In this document: one piece after another, positions 5,722 to 6,906 of the stretch | How the letters are laid out: the number at the start of each line of letters is the position of its first letter | Numbering within the stretch: position 1 is the stretch's first letter | NCBI GenBank assembly: GCA_029240815.1 | Contig: JARDZO010000287.1 | Location: forward strand, 1 to 6,906 | Direction: 5' to 3' | DNA length: 6,906 nt | Origin: Brevibacillus sp. | GTDB taxonomy: Bacteria > Bacillota > Bacilli > Brevibacillales > Brevibacillaceae | Notes under the pieces: model-generated | Told to the model about the DNA's origin: nothing | Databases searched by the model: none | Seen by the model: only the letters and a program-made list of their open reading frames with translations | Made by a program: the position numbers and the translations under genes

Positions 5722-6906
5722 TTATACGGTCGCTACTTTTACAATCGCTTTTTCCAAAATGGTTAAGCCTTTATCCAGGTCATCATCCGCAATATTCAGC
5801 GGCAGCATGAGACGTATCGTTTGCCCGTAGACGCCGCAGCTTGTGACCAACAGCTTGTTTTTCAGTGTCTCTTCACGAATCGCTGCAACAAGCTTGGTTC
5901 CGGGATTTCCATTTTCGTCTCTGAATTCAACCCCGATCATCAGCCCTGTCCCGCGAATCTCGGCAACTGTGCTAAGATGGCCAATCTCTTGCTTTAGCCG
6001 CTCCACAATTTGCCTGCCTAGCGCTGCCGATCTTGCAACGAGCTGTTCACGCTGAATGACCTGAATACTCGCCAGTGCAGCAGCACAAGAGACGGGATTT
6101 CCTCCAAACGTCGATCCATGTCCGGCTACCGGCCACTTTTCGTGCAGCTCCCGCTTGGCAACGATCGCTCCGAGCGGCATACCGGAGGACAGTGCTTTGG
6201 CTAGGACCAGAATGTCCGGCGTTACCTCGGCGTGTTCAGCAGCAAACATCTTTCCAGTTCGGCCAAATCCTGTTTGGACCTCATCAAAGACGAGCATAAT
6301 CCCATGTTTCTCCGTGATTCTGCGCAATTCTTGCAGAAAAGCAGTTGGTGCAGGTACATAACCACCCTCTCCCATAAAGGGTTCAATAATGATCGCTGCT
6401 ACCTGGGTAGGATCGACTTGAAGTTCGAATAACTTTTGCAATCTATCAAGCGAATAGGTAGCCGCTTCTTGTTCACTCATGCCCTTACCTAATTGCAGCG
6501 CATATGGATACGGAATGTGGTAGACACCACCCATGAGTGGTTCATAGTGCTTTTTGTACTTGGAGCTGGAAGCTGTCAGTGTCGTGGCCCCAATCGTTCG
6601 GCCGTGAAATGAGCCTTCAAAGGCAATGAGTGCCGGCCTGCCCGTTGCGGCTCTTGCCAATTTGATGGCTCCATCAATCGCCTCTGCTCCCGAATTGCTG
6701 AAGAAGACGGTATCCAGCTCGCCCGGTGTAATTTCTGCAAGCTTTTCGGCCAAGTTGACAACGCTTTCATAGTATCCGTAATTTAGCCCGAGGTGGATCA
6801 GTGAACTGGCCTGATCTTGAATAGCCTTGACTACTTCCGGATGCGTGTGTCCCAGTGCATTGACTGCAACCCCGGAAACAAAATCGATATACTCCTCATC
6901 ATCGAC
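5722..6906 (-). CDS. Class III PLP-dependent aminotransferase (GabT/ArgD-like), N-terminus cut
   Basis: The frame is open to the right edge, giving 394 residues; roughly 30-50 N-terminal residues are probably missing. The visible start, VDDEEYIDFVSGVAV and GHTHPEVV, is the normal N-domain of class III enzymes, so the TTG at 6753 is an internal leucine and not a start. Counting from the window edge: SNSGAEA (70-76) for PLP phosphate contact, FHGRT (100-104), DEVQTGFGRTG (208-218) with the Asp that pairs with the PLP ring nitrogen, and Lys237 in LAKALSSG, which forms the Schiff base. The enzyme moves an amino group, typically the omega-amino of GABA, ornithine, acetylornithine or 5-aminovalerate, to 2-oxoglutarate or pyruvate, giving a semialdehyde. 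An aldehyde dehydrogenase in the same operon fits that. Some relatives act as amino-acid 2-epimerases, which cannot be excluded. It ends 23 bases before the binding-protein gene. Confidence 0.92.
   Translation of the reverse strand, partial: VDDEEYIDFVSGVAVNALGHTHPEVVKAIQDQASSLIHLGLNYGYYESVVNLAEKLAEITPGELDTVFFSNSGAEAIDGAIKLARAATGRPALIAFEGSFHGRTIGATTLTASSSKYKKHYEPLMGGVYHIPYPYALQLGKGMSEQEAATYSLDRLQKLFELQVDPTQVAAIIIEPFMGEGGYVPAPTAFLQELRRITEKHGIMLVFDEVQTGFGRTGKMFAAEHAEVTPDILVLAKALSSGMPLGAIVAKRELHEKWPVAGHGSTFGGNPVSCAAALASIQVIQREQLVARSAALGRQIVERLKQEIGHLSTVAEIRGTGLMIGVEFRDENGNPGTKLVAAIREETLKNKLLVTSCGVYGQTIRLMLPLNIADDDLDKGLTILEKAIVKVATV

Noticed and set aside
6751..6753. TTG as the start of the aminotransferase
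   Set aside because: The frame continues upstream to the window edge with clear class III aminotransferase sequence (GHTHPEVV, LGLNYGYYES), so this codon is an internal leucine.

Overview
The window reads as one dense block of nine genes, all on the minus strand, transcribed from the right edge towards the left. No gap between genes exceeds 26 bases, and the last genes overlap. The strong Shine-Dalgarno sequences (AGGAGG, GAGGAG, GGGGAG), the lipoprotein-type solute-binding protein and the moderate base composition suggest a Gram-positive Bacillota. A Brevibacillus or Paenibacillus-like bacillus is my best guess, but no marker gene fixes the genus.

In transcription order: (1) a class III PLP aminotransferase of the GabT/ArgD type, cut at its N-terminus by the right edge; (2-4) a complete polar amino-acid ABC importer made of a lipoprotein binding protein, a permease and an ATPase; (5) an aldehyde dehydrogenase with the C-terminal signature of semialdehyde dehydrogenases related to alpha-ketoglutaric semialdehyde dehydrogenase; (6) a DAO-family FAD dehydrogenase; (7) a stand-alone BFD-like [2Fe-2S] protein; (8) a small HcnA/Fer2_4-type [2Fe-2S] protein; (9) the first 26 codons of an FAD/NAD(P)-binding oxidoreductase, cut by the left edge.

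Genes 6-9 look like one multi-subunit, flavin plus iron-sulfur amino-acid or imino-acid dehydrogenase. It is of the kind seen in hydrogen cyanide synthase (HcnABC), opine oxidases, D-hydroxyproline dehydrogenase and the sarcosine oxidase alpha/beta pair. Here the BFD domain, which is normally fused to the FAD/NAD(P) subunit, is encoded separately.

The simplest reading is a catabolic operon. An amino-acid-like compound is imported, oxidised at a C-N bond by the flavin/Fe-S complex, and the resulting semialdehyde is oxidised to a carboxylate, with a transaminase moving an amino group. The substrate is not determined by the sequence. Candidates are hydroxyproline or proline derivatives, opine-like N-substituted amino acids, or omega-amino acids. 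The promoter and terminator must lie outside the window; none is visible inside it. There are no RNA genes, mobile elements or CRISPR arrays, and no gene-free stretch longer than 26 bases.
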